From an uncultured Eubacterium sp. (GTDB lineage: Bacteria; Bacillota; Clostridia; Lachnospirales; Lachnospiraceae), in contig URQO01000012.1 of NCBI GenBank assembly GCA_900550135.1, forward strand, positions 1 through 35,483: a stretch of DNA of 35,483 nt, written 5' to 3'. Both the position numbers and the translations under genes were made by a program. The stretch's first letter is position 1, and each line of letters opens with the position of its first letter. This document shows, one piece after another, positions 25,733 through 32,853 of the stretch. Under the pieces are notes generated by a model. The model saw nothing but the letters and a program-made list of their open reading frames with translations, was not told where the DNA came from and ran no database searches.

Positions 25733-26398
25733 TTAGTATGCATATTTTTTAATAAGGGATTTTTTATATTTCTCTATTTTATCTAAACCTTTTTGTGAAT
25801 TAATAAAGAACTCATTGTCAGACACATCTTTGTAATATGCAGATGTTTTATTTTTGTCAATATGCTTGCATGGTTTATTTTTTATTTCATCATAGCAGAA
25901 TACTGTTTTTACAAATATGTCATCTAATCCTATATAAATATCACTATTTTCTACTTTCTTATCAAGGAATACCAAATATCTTCTGCCCACTTCCATTTTA
26001 TTTACAAAGTCAATATTTAATGTTGGTTTTCCTCCAACATACATATCTTTATTTGTAAATACACTGGTAACTGTGCACAGTTCAATGTTATCCCCAACCT
26101 TTATGTCTTTTCCCTTAAAAACCTTTTTCACTTCCACATTTTGTAATGCACATGAATACTGAAAATTTGGCTTTTCTTTACATTCAACAGCAAGAATCAA
26201 ATTGCTCTTGTCCAAATTTTCTTTCATTTGAACAACTTCTATTTCCGTCAAATCATCTGGCAAAAGTCCAATAGTAAACCCGTTTAAAGGCTCCTTTTCA
26301 TTATTTAAATCTATGTAAGATGTTTTTGCATAAAGCCCTATTACTAATGCCAAGCAAAAAACAATCATATATACTAAAACTATATATCTAAATTTCAT
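25733..26398 (-). CDS. Membrane-anchored exported protein, unknown function
   Basis: A hydrophobic segment at about residues 5-24 (VLVYMIVFCLALVIGLYA) has no lipobox and looks like a signal anchor. The rest, about 195 residues, is hydrophilic and probably outside the cell. Its middle, NLILAVECKEKP to VKKVFKGKDIKVGDNIEL and RRYLVFLDKK, suggests a beta-rich domain of the kind found in exported Firmicute proteins that describe a value passing through an OB-like fold; I give no function. Three later cysteines (near FCYDEI and PCKH) may pair. It lies 86 nt after the ABC ATPase, on the same strand and before a terminator, so it may belong to that operon. GCGGAG precedes the ATG. Confidence 0.7.
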   Translation of the reverse strand: MKFRYIVLVYMIVFCLALVIGLYAKTSYIDLNNEKEPLNGFTIGLLPDDLTEIEVVQMKENLDKSNLILAVECKEKPNFQYSCALQNVEVKKVFKGKDIKVGDNIELCTVTSVFTNKDMYVGGKPTLNIDFVNKMEVGRRYLVFLDKKVENSDIYIGLDDIFVKTVFCYDEIKNKPCKHIDKNKTSAYYKDVSDNEFFINSQKGLDKIEKYKKSLIKKYAY

Positions 26399-26484
26399 AT
26401 TTTTATTCTCCGCTCTTGTAATCTGTATTACCCCTGGTTTTGATGATTAATTGTTCAATCACAAAAATAATAAAATTTCATTTT

Positions 26485-27126
26485 CTATAACGTCTTTTCT
26501 TCTTTTAATACACCGCCGTTTATTATAAAAACCTTGTCTGTCAAAATTTCAATATCTTCACGATTGTGACTGGCAATCAAAACCATTGCACCTCTTTCTT
26601 TTTCTTCTTTGATAATCTGTCTGATTAATTCTACACCTTCTTCATCTAATGCATTTGTAGGTTCGTCTAACATCAAAATATCCGGTTTTTCCATAATAGC
26701 CTGAGCTATAACAATACGCTGTTTCATTCCCAAAGAATACTTTTTAAAAGTTCTTTTATCTTCGGGATTAAGACCAACTCTTTTTATTGTTTCTTTAATC
26801 TGCTGATTGTCAATTTTGCCATTAATTTTTGCAAGAAGTTTCAAATTTTCGAACCCTGTCAGTTCCGGATATAAGCCGGCATTTTCTATAACTATTCCAA
26901 TGTTATCAAGCACTCTAATATCCTTATGTAGTTCTTTGTCATCCAACAATATTCTGCCCGAAGAAATAGTAATTAATCCTGACAGTGCTCTAAACAGCAT
27001 TGTTTTACCCGATCCGTTTCTTCCTACAAATCCATAAACATTACCATTTTCCATGCAAAGATTTATATTTTTCAATATTTGGTTTTGTCCAATTTTTTTT
27101 GAAATATTTTCCGCTACTAATTTCAT
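26485..27126 (-). CDS. ABC transporter ATP-binding protein
   Basis: A complete nucleotide-binding domain of 213 residues. Walker A GRNGSGKT is at about 34-41, the signature YSLGMKQR at about 127-134 in place of LSGGQ, Walker B ILMLDEPTNALD at about 150-161 and the switch histidine in ASHNRED. The short length and SLGM-type signature fit the ABC-2 exporter class (BcrA/NatA-like). The two preceding genes encode its permeases. Such exporters handle peptides, antibiotics or Na+; the substrate cannot be read from sequence. AAAGGA precedes the ATG. Confidence 0.92.
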   Translation of the reverse strand: MKLVAENISKKIGQNQILKNINLCMENGNVYGFVGRNGSGKTMLFRALSGLITISSGRILLDDKELHKDIRVLDNIGIVIENAGLYPELTGFENLKLLAKINGKIDNQQIKETIKRVGLNPEDKRTFKKYSLGMKQRIVIAQAIMEKPDILMLDEPTNALDEEGVELIRQIIKEEKERGAMVLIASHNREDIEILTDKVFIINGGVLKEEKTL

Positions 27127-27183
27127 ATTATGTCCTTTCTCTTTGTAACAACTTCTCCAAGAGAATTGGTTACTTATAATACA

Positions 27184-27987
27184 CTATCCCATTTCCTTGG
27201 TATTTGTAATAAACTCATATCTTTCCACTACAAAACACCCCATAATTATTAGACCTATACAAATGACTAAATAATAGAGTATGGAAAAATTCAAGTCAAA
27301 ATCAATATTATTTATATTAATTATTTTGTTTACGCTTTCAATCTCACTGTTATGAAATGGAAAAAACAAATTTGTAACCAAATTGTATTTTATCAGCAAA
27401 ATAATTTTGCTTGACAAAACACCATCCTTTACATAATTTCCCAACCAAAAGAATATGGAAATTGAAAACAATATTATACTTTGTACTGAAATAAATCCCA
27501 CAGTACCACTAAATATTACAGATACTATATTTACAGCCAATGTAATGGCTAGTAAATACAAAGAATGTATAACAATGTAATACAATGCAATAATTACAGA
27601 TTTGATGTCTATTGTAATTTTTGTAAACATACTAATTACAATTATCTGCGCCAAACACGCCACCACCAAGTATATAACAGCATTAAAATATATTTTTGCC
27701 ACTTCTTTTAAAAACCATCTTTTGCGATTGGCATTTCTAGAGAAAAAATATATGCTGGCACTTTGAAAATGCCTGTATATATATGTGGCAAATAATATTT
27801 GAAAAAAGAATAGTTGCATATATTGAAACGTAAATTCAGGTATATCCTGAGGGTAATATTCTACGCCAGCATAAGAATTTAACAATATAATTTTCCACAA
27901 AGGCACATTTTTTAAATCAAAAAACCCCGTTCCTACACACAATATCCCCATTATCAAGGCTACCAACACATTTCTTAACATTTTCAT
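27184..27987 (-). CDS. ABC-2 type permease, second subunit
   Basis: A 267-residue protein with about six hydrophobic segments, starting MKMLRNVLVALIMG and ending with LVICIGLIIMGCFVV before a short charged tail. It has no recognisable catalytic motif. The ATG at 27987 overlaps the stop of the upstream permease by one base (TAATG), a strong sign of coupling; an alternative GTG at 28017 would overlap 31 nt. The ATPase gene follows 57 nt later. Paired with the upstream permease it probably forms a heterodimeric exporter channel. Confidence 0.82.
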   Translation of the reverse strand: MKMLRNVLVALIMGILCVGTGFFDLKNVPLWKIILLNSYAGVEYYPQDIPEFTFQYMQLFFFQILFATYIYRHFQSASIYFFSRNANRKRWFLKEVAKIYFNAVIYLVVACLAQIIVISMFTKITIDIKSVIIALYYIVIHSLYLLAITLAVNIVSVIFSGTVGFISVQSIILFSISIFFWLGNYVKDGVLSSKIILLIKYNLVTNLFFPFHNSEIESVNKIININNIDFDLNFSILYYLVICIGLIIMGCFVVERYEFITNTKEMG

Positions 27988-28817
27988 TATAAAATTTCTT
28001 CCTTCTTTATTTTCCACTCAACAATTGTAAAGGAAATCACCATTAATACCAGCAAAAACATAAAATATACTAAATAGTTCTTCCCATTTCCATTTTCAAA
28101 CATTCTCAAAATAAAGTGATAATCCACAGTATATTTTAGTTCTACTACTTTTGGCAAAAATGATATTGCAAATAATAAAATGTATAAAGGGAAAAATGTT
28201 ACTATCTTCATTTTAAATGCCGGCAATATTGTAATTGCAAAATTAAATGTTGCAAGTATTGCAGATACAACTCCAAATATTAAAGTCATTAACACTGAAT
28301 ATAAAATTTTACTATGTAATAATATATTTGATAAAAAGTTCTTTCCCTCTTGTCCAACAGTCTCCCAATAAGCCATATGGGACGGATCTCCATTAGACTC
28401 TACACTAAAGCAAATAACACTTAACAAAATTTCCATTAAAAATGGGATAATAAAAATAAACGATGTTAATAAAAATACGGATATTAATTTTCCATATAAA
28501 TAACTTCTTTTTCCAACTCTTGATTGTATATATGTACTAATTCCACTATTTCTATCGGCAACATATACCCATGCTGTAGGTATAACTATTAATAATGGAT
28601 AATATTGCATCATAAAATATCCAACCATTGACCAGTCTGATAATGTAAGTTTTTTGTCAAAACTAAACATTTGGCTAATATACACTGTATTCCAATTTTC
28701 TTTTAAATTCATTGCCCAATTGGCACCTACTGCTACCAGCAATAGTATCAAAATAAATGCTGTTGCCTTGCTTCTAAGCATATATGATAATTGCATCTTA
28801 ACCGATTTCTTTAGCAT
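27987..28817 (-). CDS. ABC-2 type permease, first subunit
   Basis: A 276-residue membrane protein with six or so hydrophobic stretches. After the basic start MLKKSVKMQLSYMLRSK the first runs ATAFILILLLVAVGANWAM. A cytoplasmic region holds DRNSGISTYIQSRVGKRSY, which resembles the conserved region after the second helix of ABC-2 permeases. AAGGGG lies 10 nt before the ATG. It is the first gene of the ABC operon and is divergent from the LytTR regulator. A TATAAT at 28893-28888 lies upstream, but it has no good -35, which would suit an activator-dependent promoter. Confidence 0.82.
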   Translation of the reverse strand: MLKKSVKMQLSYMLRSKATAFILILLLVAVGANWAMNLKENWNTVYISQMFSFDKKLTLSDWSMVGYFMMQYYPLLIVIPTAWVYVADRNSGISTYIQSRVGKRSYLYGKLISVFLLTSFIFIIPFLMEILLSVICFSVESNGDPSHMAYWETVGQEGKNFLSNILLHSKILYSVLMTLIFGVVSAILATFNFAITILPAFKMKIVTFFPLYILLFAISFLPKVVELKYTVDYHFILRMFENGNGKNYLVYFMFLLVLMVISFTIVEWKIKKEEIL

Positions 28818-28980
28818 ATGTCTTTTACCCCTTCATAAAATATTGTTATTTTTGAAATAATATCACTAACACTTATCTTTATTTTCCATTATAATAGTAA
28901 TTTATACGTGCACATATTCATATTAGTTGCACAAATATTATAATTTTTATTTCTATTTGCTTCAATATTTTTGCGTGAAA

Positions 28981-29021
28981 CGACACTTTTTCCCCTCTTT
29001 TGGTCATTTTTCGACTATTTT
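28981..29021 (+). promoter_or_regulatory. Four helically phased C/G + T-tract repeats, candidate LytTR binding sites
   Basis: Four short units follow one another: CGACACTTTTT, CCCCTCTTTT, GGTCATTTTT and CGACTATTTT. Their T-tracts begin at 28987, 28998, 29007 and 29018, a mean step of about 10.3 bp, so all lie on one helix face. Units 1 and 3, and 2 and 4, are about 20-21 bp apart, the usual spacing of paired LytTR half-sites. The array ends 11 bp before the predicted -35. Assignment to this regulator is inference. Confidence 0.45.
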
Positions 29022-29032
29022 ATGTGGCAATA

Positions 29033-29061
29033 TTGTTTTTTTTTTATATATATGATATGCT
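29033..29061 (+). promoter_or_regulatory. Predicted promoter of the LytTR regulator
   Basis: TTGTTT (29033-29038), 17-bp spacer, TATGCT (29056-29061). The match is moderate (4/6 in each box), in keeping with need of an activator at the phased repeats upstream. The start would be near 29068, giving a leader of about 87 nt. Confidence 0.4.
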
Positions 29062-29154
29062 TTTCATATTAGTAAGAAAATTTAGTCGTTCTCTACGATG
29101 TATCTTATAGCAGTGACAAAGGGGCGATGTGCACAGTATGAGGGAGGAAAACTT

Positions 29155-29862
29155 ATGCATATTTTAATTTGCGATAACGATATAGAAATAACAGATCAGT
29201 TAGAGAAAATTCTTCGCAACTTTTTCAAAAAAAATTCTTTAAAAATTCCAACAATTACAACTTATCATAATGGCGAAGATTTGTTACTAAATTCTCAAGA
29301 AAAGGATATAGTATTTTTAGATATGACTATATCAGGTATTAGTGGTATTCACATTGGCAATACACTAAAAAAAGAAAACGAGAATATTATTATATTTATA
29401 ATGGCCTCCTATTCACAGTTTTTAGATGATGTTATGTGTTTTCACGATTTTTTCTATTTACCAAAACCATTGGATAAACAGCGCATTTTTGCAAGTATAA
29501 AAAATTTATTGGAATCATATAATACATGTGTAACACAAATCCCTATCGAAACAAAAAATGGTATTTCTCTTGTACCATCTTCAGATATCATTTTTACTGA
29601 AGCCCGTGAGCACAAAGTAGTTATACATACTTTAAAAGGAGATTATGATTCAATTTATAGTATGAAATATTGGCTGGAAAAACTACATATGCCCTATTTC
29701 TTTTATTCTCACAGAAGTTATATTGTCAATCTAAAATATGTATCGGATTTTGACCATTCACTAATACATTTGTATAATAACCGGTTTGAAGCATATTTAA
29801 CCCGTAGAAAATATACCCAATTCAAAGATTCATACTTACTATACCTGGAAAGCACAATGTAA
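29155..29862 (+). CDS. LytTR-family response regulator (orphan)
   Basis: An AgrA/LytR-type two-domain regulator of 235 residues. The receiver domain (1-120) has acidic residues D7 and D9, phospho-acceptor D56 in IVFLDM and K104 in LPKPLD. The C-terminal 110 residues are a LytTR DNA-binding domain, seen in EAREHKVVIHT and the conserved FYSHRSYIVNLKYV. I chose the ATG at 29155, with GGGAGG 7 nt upstream; the earlier in-frame start at 29098 lacks a site. No histidine kinase gene lies nearby, so its partner must be elsewhere. Divergent placement from the ABC operon makes that operon the likely target. A strong hairpin terminator follows. Confidence 0.92.
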   Translation: MHILICDNDIEITDQLEKILRNFFKKNSLKIPTITTYHNGEDLLLNSQEKDIVFLDMTISGISGIHIGNTLKKENENIIIFIMASYSQFLDDVMCFHDFFYLPKPLDKQRIFASIKNLLESYNTCVTQIPIETKNGISLVPSSDIIFTEAREHKVVIHTLKGDYDSIYSMKYWLEKLHMPYFFYSHRSYIVNLKYVSDFDHSLIHLYNNRFEAYLTRRKYTQFKDSYLLYLESTM

Positions 29863-29883
29863 ATTAGATACAATCGAGTAGAC

Positions 29884-29906
29884 ATCTCAAAGCATAGCTT
29901 TTAGAT
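29884..29906 (+). other. Small hairpin after the LytTR gene
   Basis: ATCT and AAAGC pair with GCTTT and AGAT around ATA, with a C/T mismatch. It lies between the regulator stop and the longer hairpin at 29915-29960 and may stabilise the 3' end of the mRNA. Confidence 0.5.
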
Positions 29907-29914
29907 ATTCTTAC

Positions 29915-29960
29915 GCCCGGCAAATGATATTTCGTGCAATCACGATATCGCTTGCCGGGC
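29915..29960 (+). terminator. Terminator of the LytTR regulator gene
   Basis: GCCCGGCAA (29915-29923) pairs perfectly with TTGCCGGGC (29952-29960), and inner TGATATTTCGTG pairs imperfectly with CACGATATC around CAAT. The stem is unusually long and GC-rich for this genome. The plus strand continues TTTTGC, a short U-run. The 215-nt gap to the convergent pnp gene holds no gene; no clear pnp terminator is visible on minus. Confidence 0.7.
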
Positions 29961-30077
29961 TTTTGCTACAAAAAAACTTCCGGAAAATGATATCACCTCA
30001 AAAATAGATTTTGGTTATTTAACCCATCTACTTTGAATGTATTATATCAAAAATCCGAAAGCTTTTTTGAATATAAT

Positions 30078-32162
30078 TTACTGAGCATCTTTAATTGAGA
30101 AGCTTATTCTACCCATCTTGTCTTTTCCAAGGCATTTAACTTTAACCTTGTCACCAAGTGTAAGATAATCTTCTACATGTTCAACTCTTTCTTTTGCAAT
30201 CTTTGAGATGTGAACCATTCCTTCTTTTCCTGGAGCAAATTCAATGAAAGCACCAAATTCTTTAATGCTTACAACTGTTCCTTCAAGAATCATTCCTTCT
30301 TCAAAGTCTGTTACAATGATTTCGATATATTTAAGAGCTTTTTCAATCATAGCCTTATCTACACCACAAACTGATACCATACCTTCATCTGTAATATCAA
30401 TCTTTACGCCTGTTTCTTCGATAATAGCATTGATAACCTTACCACTCTTTCCTACTACATCACCAATCTTGTCAGGATTAATCTGAATTGTCTCAATCTT
30501 TGGAGCATATTCATTTACTTCCTTACGTGGTTCTGCAATTGCAGGTTTCATACAGTTGTCCATAATGAACAGTCTTGCTTCTCTTGTTCTTGCAATAGCA
30601 CCTTCAACGATTTCTCTTGTAAGACCATGAATCTTAATATCCATCTGGATAGCTGTGATACCTTCTGTTGTACCTGTTACCTTAAAGTCCATGTCTCCGA
30701 AGAAATCTTCAAGACCCTGAATATCTGTAAGTAATACATAATCATCATCTGTATCACCTGTAACAAGACCACATGAAATACCTGCTACCATAGCCTTGAT
30801 TGGAACACCTGCTGCCATTAATGACATACATGATGAACATGTACTTGCCATTGATGTAGAACCGTTTGATTCAAATGTTTCAGATACAGTTCTAATAGCA
30901 TATGGGAATTCTTCTTCACTAGGAAGTACAGGCATAAGAGCCTTTTCTGCTAAAGCACCATGACCGATTTCTCTACGTCCCGGTCCTCTTGATGGCTTTG
31001 TTTCACCAACTGAGTATGATGGGAAGTTGTAATGATGCATATATCTCTTTGTTTTTACATTTTCATCTAATCCATCAATCTTCTGTGCTTCTGATAATGG
31101 AGCCAATGTACATACGTTACAAATCTGAGTTTGTCCTCTTGTAAACATAGCTGATCCATGTACTCTAGGTACAATATCTGTTTCAGCTGCAAGTGGTCTG
31201 ATTTGATCTAATGCTCTTCCATCAGGACGCTTGTGATCTTTTAAAATCATCTTACGAACTGTCTTTTTCTGATACTGATAGATAGCTTCGCCTAATACTG
31301 CAAGCCATTCTTCATTTTCAGCAAAAGCTTCTTCTAACTTTTCTGTAATCTGACGGATGTTTTCTTCTCTTGTCTGCTTATCATCTGTGAAAACTGCAAC
31401 TTCCATATCTGCAGGAGGTACAATTTCCTTAATTGCTGCAAATAACTCTTCAGGAATAGCACAACTTTCATATGTGTGTTTTTCTTTTCCTACTTCTGCA
31501 ACAATCTTATCAATAAATTCAATAATTGTCTGGTTGATGTCATGAGCCATGTAAATAGCTTCGATCATCTTTGCTTCAGGAATGATGTTTGCTCCTGCTT
31601 CAATCATAATAACTTTCTGTCTTGTTGAAGCAACTGTAAGCTGTAAATCACCATTGTCCCAATCTGCCTGACTTGGGTTTACAATAAATTCACCATCAAC
31701 TAAACCAATCTGTGTCATTGCACATGGTCCGTCAAATGGGATATCTGAAATACATGTTGAAATAGCTGAACCTAACATTGCAACCAATTCAGGTCTACAT
31801 TCAGGATCAACTGACATAACTAAGTTGTTAAGAGAAACATCGTTTCTGTAATCCTTTGGGAATAAAGGTCTCATAGGACGGTCAATAACACGTGCTGTAA
31901 GAACTGAGTTCTCTGAAGCCTTTCCTTCTCTTTTATTAAATCCACCGGGGATTTTTCCTACTGAATACATCTTTTCTTCAAACTCTACTGAAAGTGGGAA
32001 GAAATCCACACCATCTCTAGGCTTGTCAGATGCAGTAGCTGTTGACAATACTGTTGTGTCACCATAGTGCATAAATGCTGCACCATTTGCCTGAGCAGCA
32101 ACTCTTCCTACATCAACTGTAAGAGTTCTGCCACCAAGTTCCATACTAAAACTCTTGTACAT
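30078..32162 (-). CDS. pnp: Polyribonucleotide nucleotidyltransferase (PNPase)
   Basis: PNPase degrades RNA 3' to 5' with phosphate and forms a trimer in RNA turnover complexes. The 694 residues are in the usual order. The first RNase PH domain starts MYKSFSMELGGRTL and includes RPLFPKDYRNDV; a helical linker follows. The second RNase PH domain has ATCSSCMSLMAAGVPI, FFGDMDFKVTGT and IQMDIKIHG with the catalytic Asp residues. The KH domain contains IGDVVGKSGKVINAI, and the C-terminal S1 domain EGTVVSIKEFGAFIE. Gene order rpsO-pnp is conserved in bacteria. The 261 nt before it hold its own promoter and a long hairpin, so expression probably responds to RNase activity. The main AAGGAG is 29 nt before the ATG, separated by a small hairpin. 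Confidence 0.98.
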   Translation of the reverse strand: MYKSFSMELGGRTLTVDVGRVAAQANGAAFMHYGDTTVLSTATASDKPRDGVDFFPLSVEFEEKMYSVGKIPGGFNKREGKASENSVLTARVIDRPMRPLFPKDYRNDVSLNNLVMSVDPECRPELVAMLGSAISTCISDIPFDGPCAMTQIGLVDGEFIVNPSQADWDNGDLQLTVASTRQKVIMIEAGANIIPEAKMIEAIYMAHDINQTIIEFIDKIVAEVGKEKHTYESCAIPEELFAAIKEIVPPADMEVAVFTDDKQTREENIRQITEKLEEAFAENEEWLAVLGEAIYQYQKKTVRKMILKDHKRPDGRALDQIRPLAAETDIVPRVHGSAMFTRGQTQICNVCTLAPLSEAQKIDGLDENVKTKRYMHHYNFPSYSVGETKPSRGPGRREIGHGALAEKALMPVLPSEEEFPYAIRTVSETFESNGSTSMASTCSSCMSLMAAGVPIKAMVAGISCGLVTGDTDDDYVLLTDIQGLEDFFGDMDFKVTGTTEGITAIQMDIKIHGLTREIVEGAIARTREARLFIMDNCMKPAIAEPRKEVNEYAPKIETIQINPDKIGDVVGKSGKVINAIIEETGVKIDITDEGMVSVCGVDKAMIEKALKYIEIIVTDFEEGMILEGTVVSIKEFGAFIEFAPGKEGMVHISKIAKERVEHVEDYLTLGDKVKVKCLGKDKMGRISFSIKDAQ

Positions 32163-32173
32163 AATCTTCTTTT

Positions 32174-32197
32174 GTTACCTTAAAGTAACTTCTCCTT
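32174..32197 (-). promoter_or_regulatory. pnp ribosome binding site separated from AUG by a hairpin
   Basis: AAGGAG (32197-32192) is followed by AA, then a hairpin GTTACT-TTAA-GGTAAC (32189-32174), then 11 nt to the ATG at 32162. Leaving out the hairpin, the spacing is 13 nt; counting it, 29 nt. AGAAG nearer to the ATG (3 nt) is a weak alternative. No in-frame start exists upstream because TAA lies in the hairpin. Confidence 0.55.
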
Positions 32198-32212
32198 ATA
32201 TAATATTTTTTT

Positions 32213-32325
32213 GCAGAAGAATCCGAAACTACTGTAAAAACCATCATTTCCTGATATTATTTTTGCTGTTACTTAATGCAGAAATAATAATGCCCTTTAC
32301 AGTGGCTTCGGCTTGGTTCTTCTGC
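32213..32325 (-). promoter_or_regulatory. Long nested hairpin in the pnp 5' leader
   Basis: On the minus strand, bases 32325-32295 pair with 32240-32213: GCAGAAGAA with TTCTTCTGC, CCGAA with TTCGG, and ACTGTAAA with TTTACAGT, with short bulges. Inside, GCAGAAATAAT-type arms at 32288-32278 and 32266-32256 form an 11-bp stem with one G-U. The total is a stem of about 24 pairs plus an inner hairpin in a leader of about 188 nt. In E. coli, pnp is autoregulated through RNase III cleavage of a long leader stem; a similar control here is inference. Confidence 0.75.
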
Positions 32326-32356
32326 CATTATGTGGCACAAAACCACAATCCACTTA

Positions 32357-32385
32357 ATTATACGTGATTTACATAAAAAAAGCAA
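32357..32385 (-). promoter_or_regulatory. Predicted pnp promoter, overlapping the rpsO terminator
   Basis: TTGCTT (32385-32380), 17-bp spacer, TATAAT (32362-32357) on the minus strand. The -35 uses the end of the rpsO terminator stem and its first Us; the spacer contains the remaining T-run. The start would be near 32350, upstream of the long leader hairpin. Confidence 0.65.
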
Positions 32386-32408
32386 GAGAGGAACATATCC
32401 TCTCTTGC
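32375..32408 (-). terminator. Rho-independent terminator of rpsO
   Basis: A perfect 11-bp stem, GCAAGAGAGGA (32382-32392) with TCCTCTCTTGC (32398-32408), has a five-nt loop and is followed on the minus strand by seven Ts. It lies 15 nt after the rpsO stop. Confidence 0.92.
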
Positions 32409-32423
32409 CATATAATCGGTAAC

Positions 32424-32690
32424 TTATTTACGAATTCCTAATTTTTCAATTAAAGCTCTGTATTCGTTTACATCGTTTTCTTTGATGTAGTCAAGTAAAC
32501 CACGTCTCTTACCTACCATCTTAAGAAGACCTCTTCTTGAATGATGATCCTTCTGGTTAACCTTTAAATGTTCTGTTAAATCCTTAATTCTGTAAGTTAA
32601 GATTGCAACCTGAACTGCTGGTGAACCTGTGTCTGTAGGTGTCTTTCCGTATTCAGCTGTAAGCTGAGCTTTTGTTTCCTTTGAAATCAT
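32424..32690 (-). CDS. rpsO: 30S ribosomal protein S15
   Basis: S15 binds the central domain of 16S rRNA early in 30S assembly. The 88-residue protein is complete, with DTGSPAVQVAILTYRI, HLKVNQKDHHSRRGLL and KRRGLLDYIK as in all S15 proteins. AAGGAGG lies 8 nt before the ATG. It has its own promoter and a structured leader of about 88 nt, which suits the autoregulation by free S15 known in several bacterial groups. A strong terminator separates it from pnp. Confidence 0.98.
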   Translation of the reverse strand: MISKETKAQLTAEYGKTPTDTGSPAVQVAILTYRIKDLTEHLKVNQKDHHSRRGLLKMVGKRRGLLDYIKENDVNEYRALIEKLGIRK

Positions 32691-32721
32691 GTTTCAAATC
32701 CTCCTTAATATTTTTATATAT

Positions 32722-32769
32722 CCCCATACACTTAAGCAATGGTCGGAGTATCCGCAAACTTAGTGTAGG
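32722..32769 (-). promoter_or_regulatory. Candidate S15-binding autoregulatory leader of rpsO
   Basis: In the minus-strand RNA, CCTACACTAAG pairs with CTTAAGTGTATGG (with small bulges) and encloses a hairpin CGGA-TAC-TCCG. This closed stem with inner helix lies in the leader, 32 nt before the start codon. Known S15 leaders mimic a 16S rRNA helix junction with a G-U/G-C motif. I can see the stems but cannot prove the protein site. Confidence 0.55.
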
Positions 32770-32785
32770 TTAAACATACTTTGGT

Positions 32786-32814
32786 AGTATACTATATAAA
32801 ACTACCGTTGTCTA
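32786..32814 (-). promoter_or_regulatory. Predicted sigma-A promoter of rpsO
   Basis: TAGACA (32814-32809), 17-bp spacer, TATACT (32791-32786); each box matches 5 of 6 consensus bases. A GGTAGT/ACTACC inverted repeat (32783-32788 and 32801-32806) brackets the -10 element. The start would be near 32779, leaving an 88-nt leader. Confidence 0.7.
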
Positions 32815-32853
32815 GTCCAAATTTCTTTGATTCATATCTAAATACATGTTCTT

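Larger units (their letters stand above)
28818..29154. promoter_or_regulatory. Divergent intergenic control region, ABC operon / LytTR regulator
   Basis: This 337-bp AT-rich gap contains the start regions of both genes. On the minus strand it has a TATAAT at 28893-28888. On plus it has the phased T-tracts and the promoter listed separately, then a GGGAGG ribosome binding site at about 29142-29147. I see no gene or RNA in it. Confidence 0.6.

Noticed and set aside
29098..29154. Longer N-terminus of the LytTR regulator
   Set aside because: The extra 19 residues are not receiver-like and have no ribosome site, whereas the ATG at 29155 has GGGAGG at good distance and starts directly with the receiver strand MHILICD.
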